Of a stretch of DNA of 64,000 nucleotides, positions 12,410 to 27,500 are shown in pieces. Within the stretch, counting starts at the first letter, position 1. Every line of letters begins with the position of its first letter. The position numbers were made by a program, and so were the translations under genes. Under the pieces are notes generated by a model. It was not told the origin of the DNA and ran no database searches. It worked only from the letters and a program-made list of their open reading frames with translations. Origin of the DNA: Pomacea canaliculata (taxonomy: Eukaryota; Mollusca; Gastropoda; Architaenioglossa; Ampullariidae); the NCBI RefSeq assembly GCF_003073045.1, contig NC_037594.1:21086927-21150926 (forward strand), written 5' to 3'.

Positions 12410-15365
12410 TCGATCTCTGATCTCACGCGGTGCAGAGGCATTATTCACATATGAACGAGACTGATTCCAGCGCCGAAATCATGCGTGAGATGAGATCGTG
12501 TTTCATACATTCTGGTTCACTGTTCACCTACTTTTAGAAAATCAGAATTTTCATTCGTTTATCTTGTAGTGTTGTTTCATAGTCAACTTTTGTACACTTA
12601 GTGCTGGCAAATCAGAAATTTCATTCACTCATTTATATATATCTTGTTAATGTATATTCTTACCTTTCTCATGACAAAGCATTGCAATGAGTGGTGGCAG
12701 TTAATTAACTTTTACTCTGCTGAAAGGGGAGGCACTTTAAGTTCTTGGAATTTCGAAGATTGTGAACACTACACAGATTATCTCCATCTCCCGAGGTACA
12801 TTTCCACCATGCCTGCAGGCACTATGTGCGGGTCCCCTTCGGGCGCAGATTAATAATAATTATAATAAAGTTGATTTGTGGATTCTTTGGTTGGTCGCCC
12901 CTGCTCGTCACCCCCCTATAGCACCGGCGTTGCTTATTGACAATTTTTAATAGTTAAAAAAAGCATAAACTTTCCAATAAAAAACAAAAAAAACTACAAG
13001 GTTTATCTCGAGTGTGTGATTATTGAATTTTTGAAGTAAATTAGTTGCTTAATAAATTACTAACACTTGATTAGAGGTGGCATATATAACTGTCAGTATA
13101 TAAAAATGTACTTGTCAGAAAATGTAACTTTTTTCGGCGGTCTACTTGAGTCGGCGTTACTTGTAAAAAAAAAACAGCAGTAGCTGCAGTGGAATCTGTA
13201 CACGCTTTGTAGTTTATTATATTTATGGCTATAGTTTTCCATTTATTGGCATTATGAATAATGTTATTATGTATAAGGCCAGTGTGTTTTGTAGATTACA
13301 TATGCATGGTTTGGTAGGTGAAGCTGCTAGTCTTTTATATAGGTTTTGTCCATATTAGGAAATGAAATTGTGCGTGTATGGGTTTTTTTCAGCCTCAAAA
13401 AACGCCCATGCAAACAAGCGTCAGTCATTTTGGATTGGGACACGCGGATAAACCCGGCAGTACTAAGGGTTTCGTATTCATATCTGTTCATAAATGGCAA
13501 TAACCAATCTTCCATAAAAAAGAAAAATAATACGACACAAACTTTAGCTCATCAATATTTAATTACATATAAAATCCTCGGGATGACGGACAAGACATTG
13601 ACAAAATTGTAAAATAAGTTTATGGGATAGCTTAAAGTATGAAACATTTTTTAACAATCTCATTTAATATAAAATGGACATTAAGACTGGAAGTCAATGC
13701 AAATTTTTAATCTTTTTTGTTTCTTTCATATTTCATCTTCTTTAGTCAAGCTTCATATACTTAACTAGTAAAATAAGAATATGAAATAAAATGCTACAAC
13801 ACCAGCCTGTCATCATCAAGTAACTTTATAAACAATTTTTGGAGTTATAAGCTCTGGTTTCGTATTACTAAGCATGCTTTTTTTAAATTCTGTTGGAGAG
13901 AGCATTACGATGTTTTAATATAAATATCGATCTCCGATGCCATCTTGTTTTCTTGCTCGCATTATGTTTTGAGTCCAATGGATGCCTTCGAATCCGGTGT
14001 TTTCCACAATCTAGCTATATCAGATATGACCATGCAGCCCACATATCCACATATTCTTCGTCACACTTTTTATCTGCCGCTGTTGAAAAGATTGGGTCAT
14101 CTTTTGCTTGTTTGCATGCAGATAGTTCTAGTCTGGGTCTACTAACATCAGAATCATGCCGAAAAAAAAAACACAAAAAAAACAACTTTCCTTACTGACA
14201 TACTATCAAGCAATGAAATGCTTCGCTATTGGCTTTATCAACTGAGCATAGAGTGGCTACATCTAGTCTAGGATTTGCTCAATGTCAAGCACCTAGTGGA
14301 ACTGATTTCCTCCAAGAAATTCAGGCCCACCTATGCAATTGCTCCCTTTGGATTCCAAGGTGAGACTGTTGTGCTGTTTCGCTTTTTCTGAGCCCAATAT
14401 GGTTCACCAAGTTATGGCCGACTAGGAAGGCTCTTATGTAGCAGGTGAATGATGTACCACGTCTTAAACAATATGACAGTAAACACTTTTGCTATGACGG
14501 ACATCGTGTGTGGTAGAAATTGCTACAAAATCGAGAGAACGAATGAGTCTGAGAGAGAGAGAGGGGAAACAGACTAAGAGATAGTAAGATTGTAACTGAT
14601 GGCAAGATCCCCCCACTCTCTCTCTCTCTCTCTCTGACCATGCAAATCACTACAGTGTATTATGCATCGTTCAGTTGTGTCTTTTGACCTGGTCGTCCGG
14701 ACTTAGAAGGTGTTGATAAATGCAGCAACAGCTAAAAATGTTTGCGACATCTGGTTCAAAGATATGATAGAGGGTCAACATTCCTGGTTGTCGTCAATAT
14801 CTAGTAAGATCAGACATTCTAACCATCCAGGAGTTCAATGGATTTATTTAGTCTCAGTGAATGAACACTTCATGAACTATTTCGTTTCGAAATGCAGTGG
14901 AAAACTGTCACAAGCTGCGATGAAAATGGGAAATTGTCAGTTTTCACTATAGTCAACAGTTTTCAAATACGAAAGTGGATTTTTCAGAAGGAATATAACC
15001 GTGGTCAATTGTTGTAAGTTTTGCATCTCATTCAAAATATGCTGGACCTACAAAAAGTATATAAGATACTCATTTTCCCATTTACTTTCACATCAACCTG
15101 AGACTGGAGTGCAATGTGTCAATTCGAGTTTCCCATGTATGTCTGGTCTCAACATGCTGCATTTTCACGCTTATTCACCTTTTTGCCCAGAATAGTGACG
15201 GTCCCACGTGTCCGCCTAGATGACAACTGTTTTGTGTGTGTGCTACTTCTGTTAATGGTAACAATTGAGAAATCGATTAGTTCTACTGTGTGATTGTGAT
15301 CTTCAATGATTTCATGTTACAGAGTATCAACCACAAGGGCAGGCAGTCAGTAGCATTGTGAAGCA
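12410..15365. other. Intergenic stretch between the left-hand gene and the PDZ scaffold gene
   Basis: The right part is probably the 3' UTR of the PDZ gene. A minus-strand AATAAA (tttatt at 14843-14848) lies about 520 bp after its stop. A GA run (about 14552-14565) and a CT run (about 14617-14635) could pair. No supported gene lies here; the short open frames have no coding signature. Confidence 0.4.
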
Positions 15366-15500
15366 CTATGGTTTCCTCAACACGAGCTTCATGTTGACAC
15401 TGCGCTTGTCGTTAAAGCAAGACTTGAGGACAGCAATGGCTTCTGATTGGGTCATTCCCTTCAAGGACTGGTCATCCGCTGATAAAATCTGCATTCCTGG
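15366..15500 (-). CDS. PDZ scaffold last exon: end of PDZ3 and stop
   Basis: Acceptor tctctcgcag. The exon encodes PGMQILSADDQSLKGMTQSE, the last helix and the final strand (MKLVLRKP), then TAG at 15366-15368. The protein ends right after PDZ3. Confidence 0.88.
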   Translation of the reverse strand, partial: PGMQILSADDQSLKGMTQSEAIAVLKSCFNDKRSVNMKLVLRKP

Positions 15501-18500
15501 CTGCGAGAGAAGAGACACAATAGTTTTTTTTTAAATCAACATTAAAATGTAATGAAATTCGCATGTTTAACTGAAAATATTATAAAAACTCTTCTGCATT
15601 AGAATACAGTATCCCACTATCAGTAACCGATAAGAGCAACTCCGTCTCCGCAGGGTTTACAAGAATGGCAAGAAATGAACAGTTGGTTAAAATTAAGCGT
15701 CAACAGTGAAAAAATGTTCTGGCCTTCGACGAACTTCCTTAATTCGAATCTTCCATTACTGTGTCTTTTTTATTTTTCGTTTCTGTTTTTGTTTTTTGTT
15801 TGTTTTTGTTTTGTTTTTTGGTTTTGTGTTTTTTTAAATTTATTTTTTTGTTGTTTGGTTTTTTGGTGGGGTTTTCTTTTTTTCATCGGTCCCTTGAAGA
15901 TTCGACTTACAGAAGCTCGACTGTAGTAAGTTAGGAAAACTTACCTGGACACGATCCTCGTCTGCTGCGGCGCCCCACGGCATGACCATCTCGATACGGA
16001 TGCTCGGGTCTCTGTGGTCACTCACTCCCCCGCACACAATAAGACCTGCAACATGTACAAGAAACTGTCATATCCTTTCTCTCTCTCTCTTGCTCTTGCA
16101 CACCATTCTGGGCGCCTCACGGCCATTACCGAAGAAAATTAAATAGTCTTCAGGAAACCAAATATAATTTCTTACCTAAGTTCTTCTTTTGTTTTGATAA
16201 ATAGATTGTTGTGCCTTCTTCGACTGGTACAGTTTTGGGGGGAGATGGTGGTTGTGGAGGAGGTTCTTTTTCTACAATTATTCTGAAAGAAAGACAAAAT
16301 ATAGGTTTATCCTCCAGTCCGAAATTGCGCAAATATTATTTTACATCAAATGTTATTTTATCACAGCAATGAGTTCTTTTTTGCTTTGGCATTAAGACAT
16401 TTTCATACATTATTCACTCTTGGAAAAGTCAAAGAAAGATGGCGGAATGAGTTTCTGAGGTTTTCTTCGAAGAAAAATAGATGCATTTTATTTCATTTGT
16501 GTATCTCTTGCTCTCCTGTGTGTGCGTGCGTGCGTGCGTGCGTGCTGAAAGATGAGAAGTTCTCGTGTTCAACAGCCGATAAGAATAATAACATACACTT
16601 CGATGTCGTCCCTCCAGTCGGGAGGAGCAGCTAGACGAGAGCTGACACTGTTGCTTATAGTAGTTGTACTGCCATGGACTTGGGATTTGGAGATATTGGA
16701 CGTTGATCTGGGTTCCACAAGACTGTGCTCCTGGCTGTCTAGACGCATGCGCATCACCGCATCCGTTTGTTGCCTGATGTTGCGCTCGTGCTGCTCTAAA
16801 GTCTTGATGTGGAAGTGACCGTCCGCATCTGTAACACGCCCATTGAAAGTCAAGCGAACTTCTCCAAAGACTTTAATATCCTAGTCATTGAGGCAGAAGT
16901 AAATGGAGACAAACAAATAAACAAACAGTGTATCTTTACGAGCATCCAGCTTACCCAGCACGGTAGTAATGAGCTTGGAGCGGGGTTTAGCCGCAGAGTC
17001 TTGACGATAAACTGGGTTTAGGGGAAGATGCACCTTGGTGGACAGCTTCTCAAACGTAGTGCTTTCGTGGCGAGCCACAAGACTGTCAAACAGCCCCACG
17101 TGGTGCGCATAGATCACGCCTCTGGGACAGTCAGCAGGCACACATCTGAGAACTTAGTCTTAGCATCAAGTAAGCTAAAATATTTACGAAGAATCAGAGG
17201 CTAAATGAACAACCCATCGCTTGTGCATTTTGTTAATTGTTAATTAATGGTTAAACCAAAGCAGACAGATAAACTATTCACAAACCAACAGCAAACAGGA
17301 TGGTGGTGTGAGGCTTGTGATCGCTGTAATACCAAAATAAACTGCAAGGAGTTGCATATACTGCAACGGTAGTTGGCATTAAACGTAACATAAGACTATA
17401 AATGTATTTTAGTATATTTGTAATATATTTGCCGTCGACTGCAAGTCTGGATGAGAAGTGTATTTATTCTCATTCTTGCTCCATGGATTTTTTTTTTTTT
17501 TGTAATCGCTAATATTTCCTCGATTCAAGAACTGACAACCTTTTCTCTGTCACTTTGTTGTTTTTAAGTGTGTGTGTGGATTTTGTGTTGTTTGTTTGTT
17601 TTTTTGTTTACGTTTTTGTAAGGCGTTTGGAGCTTGCCATGATGGTGGGAGATGCGCTCATATCATCATCATTGGTTTTGAAGGGCAGTGTGGTGCTAGG
17701 TCACAGGAAGACGAATCAGCCTTTTCTAACAGAAACAGAGGAATGGCCTCACCTAATGTCCTTTAAGATCTGAATTTTCTCTGGTTTGTCAAGAATGGCT
17801 ATGAGCATTTCCACAAGGCGTTCCACATCATGGTTGTCATGGTACTGTGGACAAAAAATATACCACTTGTTCACTGAGCAAAATACATAGTGCGTTTAAT
17901 TAAAATATAGCTTTTGCTGTTGGGGAAACAAAATCCTGAGTTTTTCTATAGAAACATTTTTCTACTTCATCTACCAATCACAAAAGAAAAAGTGACTACA
18001 CAAGTTAATTTTGAAGGCTCAAGACAAGAAATTGGCCTTGGGTAATTTAGAATTAAGGAAATGCCACAAGTGTCAGCAGTAGCAGCAACACAATATCAAC
18101 ATACAGAGCTGATGTGCCTCAGCACAGCATCACTTTCGTCTCCATTCAGCAGCAAGCGTGCACGCTCCTGCACGATGACCATGTTATACTTGTCCACCGA
18201 CAACTGACTCGTCATCATCGGGGTCTTTGAATTGTGCTCCAGTGCCACCTTCTCTTGCAAAGATTCCATCACAAAAGCTGAAATGAAGAAAGGACATGAA
18301 TGTTTAGCGATGAACCTATAAGATCACTGTGAACTGAACGCGATTCTTTGTTTGAGCGTTTTGAGTGGATGCACGAAGAGCGAAATAAAGAAAGTATAGT
18401 GAAATTTCACAGATGAACGTTTAAAATAACTGTTTACATAGAAATTTGAAACAACAAGAAATATTTGATTTTTATTATATAGAATCCATGTCCTTATCTG

Positions 18501-21500
18501 TCATAATCTGCGAAATACGAGGGTTAAAAACTGCACGTGTATAAACACACGAAGATTGTAAGATTGTTTTTAAACAATTTGCATATTTAAAAAGTTATAA
18601 TATCGCTATTTTTATAGACGTTAATATCAATTAAATTTGGAAGAAACGCATTCATCCTAAATGAAACGAAACACTGTTTCCACGACTATTTTTCAAGACC
18701 AACTCCACTAACTTCTGAAATGGATCTTCCAATACTCACGTTCAGGCGATGCAGTTGTTTCTCTTTTTTCTGGAAAAAGAGAGATCGCCGACTTAATAAC
18801 TGTCAGTTCATCTTCCTTTCTGTTCGTTCGTCTCTTGTCTGTCCGACATCCTGTCCGTCTGTTGGCCGGTCGATGGATCTGTCTCATTCATTTTTTTCAT
18901 TCTTTCCTCTCCTTTCACACTGTGCTAGCAAACACTATTTATGCTGGGTGGTACTGAAATTCTACATATACTGCGTTGGGGAAAACTTGCATAAAAATCT
19001 CCTTTGCACAGAGGTATGAGTTGTCCCATCCATCCTTCCTTGAACGCATTCACCTATCTGGACTTTTTTTTCGACTACTCGGGTTACAGGCTCTTCATAT
19101 TACAAGATTAACATAGTTAATACCTCTGATGCCAAAAGCAACCCTTAGTTTTAAAAAAATTTACCAGAATTTCTTGTCGGAAAAAAAAATTAGAATCACG
19201 AAGACAAATAACATCGTGGAGACGACTTGCATCAAAATATTTTTATTTCACTGCACATACTTACTAGTTTTCTTGATTCTAATACTGCCTGTGAGTTTCT
19301 TCCTCAAAGCCGACCATGTTCCACCTTTCTTCTCAGCCACGGGCTTTTGTTCTGAAATGTCAGATAGAAAGCAGTTATTTTCTAGCTGGGTGTAATAAGC
19401 TCACACGTGTTTCCGTGCGTTCCTTTGTGTGTGCACGTGGCTTTGGTATACACCAAAGATGAGTAGGAGCCGTCATGAAGACATGGTGCATGGGAAGGGC
19501 ATGGGAAGAAGACTGGACAGTGCTTCTTGCTCTTGGTCCACCAAATGCTTGGTCCAAAGATGTCTTAAACAGAAGCACTCTGTAATGTCCAGACTTCGTT
19601 GTGATAACTTACTGAAAGTCGAGACATTGTCTCCATTCTTGTTCATGTCAAAAAGTACAGTCAGTGGCAAGTTAGTACACCCACAGGAAAATTTAGTATC
19701 CCGGACACCACTTCTAGGTAGTTAAGGTAAATGTACTAGCAGAATAAATAAATAACAGGCATCTGGTCCTCATTTTTCAGTATAATACTTACACTGTGTT
19801 CGGATCATGCAAGGGTGTCAGAACATTGCCTTTCACATTGGACAAGACTAGACACAGCTTTAAACAATGATTCACCTGAATTTGAAAAACGACTTGACGG
19901 CTTTCATGGCAACGGAAAATTAAACTGACAAATGACCGATTTATTAATCCCAATGGAAAATATAACTTGGAAAGTGTTCTCAAAAAAGGCTAGTTATAAG
20001 ATAAGCCAGACGGTGCATCCCAGCAAAACACAAGCACGCGCAATCTTACAAACAAAATTATTCTTGGAGAATACCTATGACATCACTAACCCCTCCCCCT
20101 ACACACACACACAACATTTATCTAGGTTTCATTTATATCATCAGCAAGACTGCTGGTACAAACGATTTCAAGTGCCATTAGGACGTGCTATGGTATGAAA
20201 AAAAATATAAATTGTTTGTCACAAAAAGAAGCCAAATGACTATAAAAACGGAACTCAAGACTTCTCAATGTATACTGATAAAAATAAAAAAAAAACTATT
20301 CATTTTGAGAAGGAAGGTGCATTTTTTTGCTAACCAAGTTTAACAATACAAATGGTTACATCCCAATCGTCAATTTAAAAAAAAAACCCAGTGTGCAACT
20401 AGTCAACAACCTCACCAGATTTGTCAGGACATGTGCTGGGAACAACAGCACCATAGTTTTTCTCTCAAATAAAACCTCCATTTCATTTGTATTACCTGCG
20501 TTTAATTTCCAGAAAACTTTCCTTTCACCAACGTACAAAATATGACGGTACAATGTTGTCATGGTTTGTTTTTTTCCCGTGCAACAGAGTTACTAGTGTG
20601 CTATTATCTGAAGTTTCAACAATTTTACTGTCTTTAGTACTTCTGCAACTTGTTGTAAAAGGGATGACAAGAGGCCTGCAGAGATCAAGTCATTACAATA
20701 ACAATATCAAAATATACAAAAATTCTCTGCTGACTACCAAATTACAAATCCAATATAATGGCAGTATCAGATTAAAATCAGACATTGATTCATTGCTAAA
20801 AAGTAGAGTTGTACTGCACTGAACGCAGAGCTAAAATTCAACAAAAAATAGATTTTTGAGATGTTGATACCAGATATTTAAGATAAAAAACTTGACAGTT
20901 TCATCAACCCCTAGAAGTGGATCCAGTTTGCGCCCTACATATGATATCCACACCATTAAGTTTGTCTGATTTTCTAGTACAATCCACTCTTTAATTTAAC
21001 AAATGCCACGGAGTTGAAAGTTCAGCCCTTAAACAAATACATTTTGAGATTCATTTCCTGCTTAAACTTTCATTATCGTGTCATTTCCCTTTTGAAAATT
21101 CCATACCGGTTTACAACAAATGAACAGGGCCCAAGTATCACATGGTAAATAATAGACAAATGACAAAGCCTAAAAGCAGTTATCCATGACCAGACTGGCA
21201 TACAAGTGCTATTCTAAAGTTTCAGAAGATGCACGTGTGAGACTACACATCCTCTAAATGAGAGATGCACGAGGCAGCTTGCATGATAACGATGTTAGGC
21301 ATAAGCTGCTAATGAAACTCTAAGTTTCTAGAAGCCTCTACACACCAAATCCGATTCCATTTTTTCTGATGCAAGAGAGCTGAATAGAAAGGAGCGGTTC
21401 TTATTTTTAAGGCAGTGATTACTGTGACCTCTAACCCGACAATGAATACAAAAGGTTACAATTCTATGGATGAGAAAAGTTTTCTCTAAGTTTTATTTGC

Positions 21501-24500
21501 AATGAGGGTCGGGTTTAAAAGATCCTTTGTATTGGACAGTGTACCAAACACTAGAATCAAAACTGTCAAAACATCTCGCCCAATGTGAAAGAGTTCTTTA
21601 ACGCTGAAAAACAAGAAACCAAATAATCTGAAAAATCTCCTGTTGATTGTCTTTTCGACAAAAGTAATTTTATGCACCATAGATACACGAGGAATTGTTA
21701 ATATTAGGTCTTTCCCTTCCGTGATTGTGAAAGCCACGATGAATTCACTCTTGTATTTTGAGGAAAGCTTTTATAGCAAACATTTTGATAGAACAGAATC
21801 CCTGACCATACTAATTTCTTGCTTTAAAGACAAACAAATATCAACAAGAGTAATATGATTATGATACTGTACGAAGAATATACGTAGTGTTCGGCATGTT
21901 AATAACAAAATATTAAGGATGAAGGACTTATGTAATAATTTTAGAGCCTTCATTTAACAAACCTGATTCCGGGTGGCTGGCTTTAGGTTCATTAATCCGG
22001 AGAATTTCGCGACTTCCTAAGCTGGACTTTCTGGCTTCCAGTCGCTTTATTTCTTCAGTCAGAAGGTCTATTGCAGTCTGGGCTTGGCTGCTTCCGAAAC
22101 AACAACTGAGTCTGGGGTAGAGCTGGGGGTGGATGTTGTTAGGACAGGGGTAGGGTTGGTGGACGCGGCGCGAAGACTGTTTTCTTTATCGGGTTCGGTC
22201 TGTCCTGGCTGCAGGTTCTGGGGCTGCACCGAGCTGAAGCTGGTGGTCGCCTCCTCAAGCACTTCCGTCTCCACAATGTAGTCTTCCTTGGGCTCCTCCT
22301 CGCTGAGTTTTGAATAATCTTTGTTTCTGCTAGCGTTGTCTGAGGGAGGCTGGCTTCGTGGAGAGATCGTTTCTCTGGCTGAGTGGAGCTAAAACTCGTC
22401 GTCGTCTCCTTCAGGACTTCCGTCACGACAATGAAATCATCATCATCGATGACGTCGTAGTTGTGTCTCGGTTTGCTATCGGCCGGGCCTGGGGCACTGC
22501 GGTGACCACGTGGCCGTGACCTTTAATGACCACATCTTCTTCCGTGGTCCTCCCGTTGACGTAGATCTGAGGACGGTGTTGGCTGTGGCTGCTGCTCCTG
22601 CTGACAGCACTTCCTGAGGCATCTCGCAGGTCCATGCTGCTTCTGCTGCTGTCACTGTGGACATCGTGGTGGTAAACGTGGTTCATGCGAGCAAGAGATG
22701 GCGAGCTCATAGCGACGACGGGCCCCGGCGAGGACCTCGAGCTTTGCCTGGGAGGTTTATGAACCTGAGCGTAGACTTCGTGCACATCTGTCCGAGCGAT
22801 ATTGTCCATAGAGATCGCCTTGACGACTGGTCTGTCGTAGCTGAGAGTCGACAGGTTTCTCTGGCTGCCCGCGGTCGACATCCGGGACCTCATCTCGTCT
22901 CGTTTCATCTTTCTCCGCAGGAACGTCATGTAATCCATCTCGGAGTCACTGGAATCGGGGTCCACAGAGCGATTTTCTTCTCTTGCCTCTGCTCTCACGC
23001 TTCTCTGGCTTGGAGTCCTGCTTGGCTTCAGCTCAAAGTCTTCCCCATAGGTCCGGTCCAACTGTCTCCAATTGTGGCTGTAGTCGCCTCTAAAAATGAT
23101 GTCCTGATCTCGGGGGTAAAAAAGCTCCTGCTGAACCGGAAGTTGATCGTTCTCGTCGTAGAAGTCGATGTCTGCATACACGCCTTCGATGACGATTCCG
23201 CTGTCACGTGGGGACTTGTCTACTTTGGTCTCCCGGGTCTTGGCGCGCTGGGTCAGCCGGCTTGCTTTCGGTTGGTTAAAACTATCTCCTTGGACATCTG
23301 AAGCACAAATCATTGAAACTTGGAGATAATAATGTTCACTACTGGTCAACATGTCATTTGCATTCTTATTTGCTACTGACTGTGCTTATCATGCATTCAT
23401 AAATGTTTTGGTGCTCACACCCACTGATAAATATTATATGTACATACATACATACGTGCACATAAAGTTTTGTGGTGGTGGTGTTTTTATCTCCCAATTT
23501 AGTTAAAGGACACAAATCGATGGTGGATGAATGATGGATAAATGATGGATAGATGGATGGATGATGGATTAATGGATGATGTAAAGTCTGAAATGGGGCA
23601 GATGCCACTGTTATCTATCTATCCAGGGTACGAAAATGATTCTTCAGAACCTCCATTTTTTACGGAATAACATCAGGCAAAAGAGACCAAAGAAACACCA
23701 TGTGCTACCCTCATACTTCACTGCCCAGCTTGTAGTCTACTAAGACTAGACCATGAAGTGTCTTGAAAAAAAATGAAGATGGTAAAAGCCGGATATCTGC
23801 GGGTTCTTGTCATTGACGGGCAATTTACCTGCGGCCCTGGAAAAGGAATCGCTCTGTTTGTCGCCGGTGTCGCTCCAGACATACTCAGAGAAGAGTTCTT
23901 TATAGGCAGGAAACTTGCCGACAGCCTGCGATTCAAATACAAAAACACACTGGTTTGAAATAATGTGATAAACACTCTAGAAGTATAGACAACTTTCTCC
24001 GAAATACTTCAAAGCCTAGCAAATAAAGCAAGCTGTACTTTATGACTGTATTTTAACACCTGATATACACAGAAAAATATTCAATAAGCATCGTTGGTAG
24101 TAGAAGCAGTGGAAGACTTGGAAGTGCATGGTTACACTAACCCAGACAATGAGAACCAGTCGTCTGCTGGACCTGAGCAGTTCCACGGCCCCTGCGTGAC
24201 TGACTTTGGCCAGGACTTGTTGTTGACGGAGACGAGATGGTCGCCCACCTGGATGCCAGCTCGCTCAGCAAGTCCTCCTTTGTCCACTCTGGTGGAGTTA
24301 ATAACGGTACCCGGTTATTCCTTTTCCCATCTCTCCCCTCTCAGAACACACACACTCTCTCACTCACTCACTAAGTCAAAAATAGGTGCAGCATCAACTA
24401 AGCACCTCCACGACAAAAAAAAAAGTTTGTCCATGTGAAATATAAAGCACAAATGCAATAAATGCGGGCAATAAAATTCGAGTACAACGAATACTCCACA

Positions 24501-27500
24501 TAGCTCAGTCGCTTCAACTAGAAACACCTGTTGCATTAAAAAGAGTTCTAGCACCACGAAAATGTAAAAATTAACAGACGCTACAATAATATAGCATTTA
24601 CTGCGGTGGTATCAGTAAAATGACCCACACTAACCATCTAGCAATATTATTCCCGAAATCATCAACAACCTTTACTACCTCATGGATTGAAGATAGTAAA
24701 ACCCTCCATCGCCTCGACAGATGAATAAAACACTCTTCTTTGTATCACTTTAACACCTGACATAAAACACGTACCTTGACACGTATATGCCAATCCCGAA
24801 CTCTTTGCCACCACGGATGTTAAAGCCCAAAAAATCCGTTTCCCGGAGCAGATGAAGGACTATTTTCCGCTCTGCTACTTCCTTTAGTTCTGCTCCAGGC
24901 CGTCTCACCGTCGTCAACTCCCCTGATGATGCGGGTGTGGGGACCAGCTGCTTGGTCACAGCATCATACCTTAGGATTGAGGTTACGGGTAAGCGGACAA
25001 ATGGACAGTGACAGACACTGTACTAAATGGACTCATATCTTTGAGATATTCCACACACACACACACCCAGCCGAGGTAGAAAAAAATGCCGAATAGGCCC
25101 ATTATATAAATATACCCTACCTCATCGAAATATCAACATAGTCGGAAAAGGCAGACTCACCACAGAATTCTTTCCTTTGTAACTTTCCACTCTGGAATTT
25201 TTCGAGTGCGTCTGATGACGAGGGTCAGTGTTTGAGCACTGCTCAGCAGTTCGGCCGCTTGCTGGCTGCTCGTCTTCTCCAGGTCCACGCCATTGGCTTC
25301 CAGGATCTGGTCACCTGGGCGAAGGCCGGCGGCCTCTGGAAAGGTCAACACAACATCAGTCCACATGTTCTTCCGCTTGTCGGACTCATTAAGTTTCTAG
25401 AGGTCCTTTAAAAGTCTTATTATCTAACTGTGAGACTAACCCCTAATGACTTGGCCGGACATGAATCTCTAAATTGCTATGGATACTTAACAAAACCAAC
25501 AGTAATCCCAGATTATTCATTTGACCTTTCTCTTTAAGATAAGTATTATTCAGCCAAGTGACCACGGCACGGACCATCACATGAAGAGAATCAATTTAAG
25601 CATAAGGTATTTTTTTTATTTGAGTGCGTGTAAAAGTATCTGTGTGCGAATACACATGCCAATGCATGTCCAGACATCAACACTAGTAATTGCACATAGA
25701 AAATCAAAGATGTAAAAAAGTCACTATTCGCTTTCAATGTAAACTATTAACGACTTGTGTTTTCTCTTCGGTGGTTCAACGACACAACGATTAAAGTAGT
25801 TATCACCAATACAGCGAGGTTGAGTACCTTAAGTTCAGATCGAGTACATTGTTCTTTTTCTCCCATCAGTTTACAGGCTCAACTGCTTTGTCCCAATGTA
25901 TCTAGGCGTAAAACACTTTATTGTTTTGCCACAAAGAGTTTTTAACTTTCGTTGGCAGCATGCACACTATCCATGTCACAACTGTTCATCAACTCTTCGG
26001 AAGGCATTCCAAGCGCTCGCTGATTTAGAACTGTTGATAAGAATTTTTTTTTTTTTTTTTATAATCTTGTCTTTGCAAAAAGAATGCTTTTACCATCCAG
26101 CTGATCTTTACTTGGAGAAGCGATATAAAAGCTTTGGGGTCCTAGGTCCTTTTCTCCGGACCACAAAGTTGTGAAAGAAAGCCAAGAGTTTGTCCTGCGA
26201 CGTCCGTGTCTTTTGAATACTGCAGCCAGTCGTCCCTTTAACACTTTGAGCACTGGTTTGAAACGAAGCTTTTCTTTTTTGGAAAATGTGTTGTTGGACA
26301 AGTGTGAGGCGCCTGTCTGCCAGGGCTTGAACTGTGTGTAGAAAAGGTTGGTGAGTGAACACTTCAGTCATGAAAGGGAAGTCCCTTCGAGTTGAATGAA
26401 GTCTGTCTTTTGCTGAGTCGTGAGCCGCAATGCTTGAAGGACCCCGAAAAAGCTTTCTTCACTAGTCTCGCAACTAGTGAGCATGTTTTGTGTACTCAGA
26501 TTTATTTACATAATTATTCTGTAGACTGTGAAATATGTGCGCTCGTTTCACTTATGAATCTTTCTCCTTTTTTTTTTCTTCAATGGAACTAGAGCATTTG
26601 GAGATCGTGTTGTTTTCATGGCGGCTCTTCACACTATTTGGCGAGGGTATAAGTAAACTTGCAAATCACCAAGCACGTACAGTACATAAATAAATATGTG
26701 CTGTGAATATCTGTTCATATGAATACAACAACCCTGACCTGGAAGCCCGCACTTTTGTATTTTAGAATTTCATGGCGTAGACTGTCAATGTCAAACGACA
26801 CTGATCTCAAAACAAACAAGCATTAAAATTAGAAAACAAATATGTCGATGCTTTTCTACACTCAGTCATGTGATTCAGCTGTATATGGAGCAAACATACA
26901 CGGATATAGGATAACATTCATTAAGAATTCTTATGAGAGAGAGAGACGGGTGAGGGAAATGTAGTTGCTCGGAGGTCGGAGAAATTTAGTAAGTTCGTTC
27001 CTTGAAAGTATGCTCGAGAATGCTCTCAGTGACGCAGGACACTTACTGAGGTGACAAGGTGACGTGGCACTCGCGAAGCTGTCCTGCTTACCTACGCGTA
27101 TGTCACTCAAGTCTTAAGGCTGAGTTGCAAGTCTTCAGATGTCTAATCTGAAGTTTACATTACCTAAATTACAAGAACGGTAAAACAGAAGCTTGGGGCT
27201 GAAATCATTCCAAGAAAATAGATGAGGATTATGAATAATTGGGAGACATCATTCTAGCAACAAAAAAAAAAAAAAAAAAAAAATTCGAAGAAGACTGCCT
27301 CGTTTTTACAAAAGGACAAACATTTCAAAGTAAAATGTAGGGATTAAAATGCTCAGACTTTTGACAGACTCTCGGAGGCACAACTCACGCCTGCTTTGTC
27401 GTGAGGACTGACAGCCGGCTGACACCCTGATGCTCGATGTCCGCATTTAATTCGCTTTGTATGTCTGAGGTGACGCACTCACATGTTTCATTAGGTGTGA

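Noticed and set aside
22657..23301. 214-codon plus-strand frame
   Set aside because: Antisense shadow of the linker exon of the PDZ scaffold gene, which has matching splice phases.
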